Shown in pieces: positions 63,319 through 64,000 of a DNA stretch of 64,000 nucleotides. The DNA lies in NCBI GenBank assembly GCA_012295275.1, contig CM022666.1, forward strand, positions 14,714,440-14,778,439, given 5' to 3'. The stretch is from Chrysomallon squamiferum (Eukaryota; Mollusca; Gastropoda; Neomphalida; Peltospiridae). Made by a program: the position numbers and the translations under genes. The stretch's first letter is position 1. Each line of letters opens with the position of its first letter. A model generated the notes under the pieces. That model was not told the DNA's origin. It worked only from the letters and a program-made list of their open reading frames with translations, and did no database searches.

Positions 63319-64000
63319 CAATAACAATAATAATGATGATGACAATGATAACAAATAAATAAAATGATTTAAACTTTAATGGGACACGCAGAGAAACAGA
63401 TAGGAAGAAAAAACAAAAACTAAATGTACTGAAACTTATAAAGAGACAGACAGACAGACGTAACATTGTCTGACAGACTTACAAAAAGACAAACAGACAC
63501 ACAGACACATAATGCAGTTGTCGTTGCTGTTGTTGTTGATGAAGTTATTATTGTTGTTACTATTATTACACCTGCTTGTTGTTTGAGTGGTGCTGCTGCC
63601 GTAGGTGTTGTGTTTTGTACTCGACGACGTCACTGAAGTGGTTATTAAATTAAATGTAACGACATCAGGTGGGTTTATTTTCCACATTTCTGTTCAACCG
63701 TTCATTTAGACGAGTTGTACGGCAATCATGGCGAATTAACACAGACTGCCTTCGGGCGCATTACTCCAGTATATCTGGAGTGCGTGACAGTAATAGTATG
63801 GGTGAAGTAACGTAACAGTCGCTTTCATTTCTTTCTTCATTTCTTCATATATATATATTTATTCGTGTGTGTGTGTGTTATATGCAGCAGCACTGGCTAG
63901 AAAGCACAGTACATCTCTAGACCCACGAAGAACATGTCAGCTCTGTTATTCTCTTGCTCTCGTTTTTTCTCTGTCTCTCTCTTAAACACAAACACGCAAC
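62344..64000. other. No gene seen
   Basis: AT-rich sequence with poly-T at about 63,107-63,132 and poly-A at about 63,290-63,318. The last 350 bp is less repetitive but shows no open frame with coding character. Confidence 0.6.

Noticed and set aside
63764-63780. Inverted repeat CTCCAG-TATAT-CTGGAG
   Set aside because: A six-base stem is expected by chance in 64 kb and has no associated gene.

Overview
This window is nuclear DNA from an animal. It is AT-rich, its genes are split by canonical GT/AG introns, and it is packed with dinucleotide to tetranucleotide microsatellites. No operon, bacterial gene, tRNA, rRNA or CRISPR array was seen. Intact homologues of TRIM proteins and of ANKRD42, together with a Jockey-type retroelement and a Buster/ZBED-like hAT transposon, point to a metazoan. 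A lophotrochozoan such as a mollusc or annelid is my guess, with low confidence.

Region 1 (1-9,000) is non-coding, apart from one possible terminal exon at 885-1135. From about 2.6 to 8.1 kb it holds three diverged tandem copies of a block, each ending in a long (AG)n tract. Region 2 (9.0-13.6 kb) is a TRIM-type E3 ligase gene. I reconstruct it as a 5'UTR exon plus three coding exons (9913-11029, 12433-12510, 12822-13474), 615 aa, with RING, two B-boxes, a coiled coil and a SPRY-like end. The splice phases match exactly. Region 3 (13.6-36.8 kb) is the most striking part: three nearly identical tandem units of about 7 kb. Each unit joins a decayed Jockey-like LINE, a 1.2 kb internally deleted hAT transposon inside that LINE, a broken copy of the 3' half of the TRIM gene with its SPRY exon duplicated, and TRIM 3' flank. 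Unit 1 keeps a perfect 8-bp hAT target-site duplication.

Region 4 (36.8-46.9 kb) is a complete ANKRD42 orthologue with twelve coding exons and a 506-aa product. It starts with a 7-nt coding piece (Met-Pro-Gly, the Gly split by intron 1). Its introns hold a 144-bp CT tract close to a splice acceptor, a triplicated splice donor, and a 1.3 kb minisatellite of 21-bp period. Its 3' UTR holds a minisatellite of about 37 bp that switches orientation. Region 5 (46.9-64 kb) has no gene I can support. It contains a cluster of TGACGTCA (CRE-type) sites at 47.5-49.8 kb and many simple repeats. The long open frames in this region are artefacts of those repeats.

The two real genes are not an evident functional unit. 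The array looks like failed or ongoing expansion of the TRIM locus with transposons as passengers.
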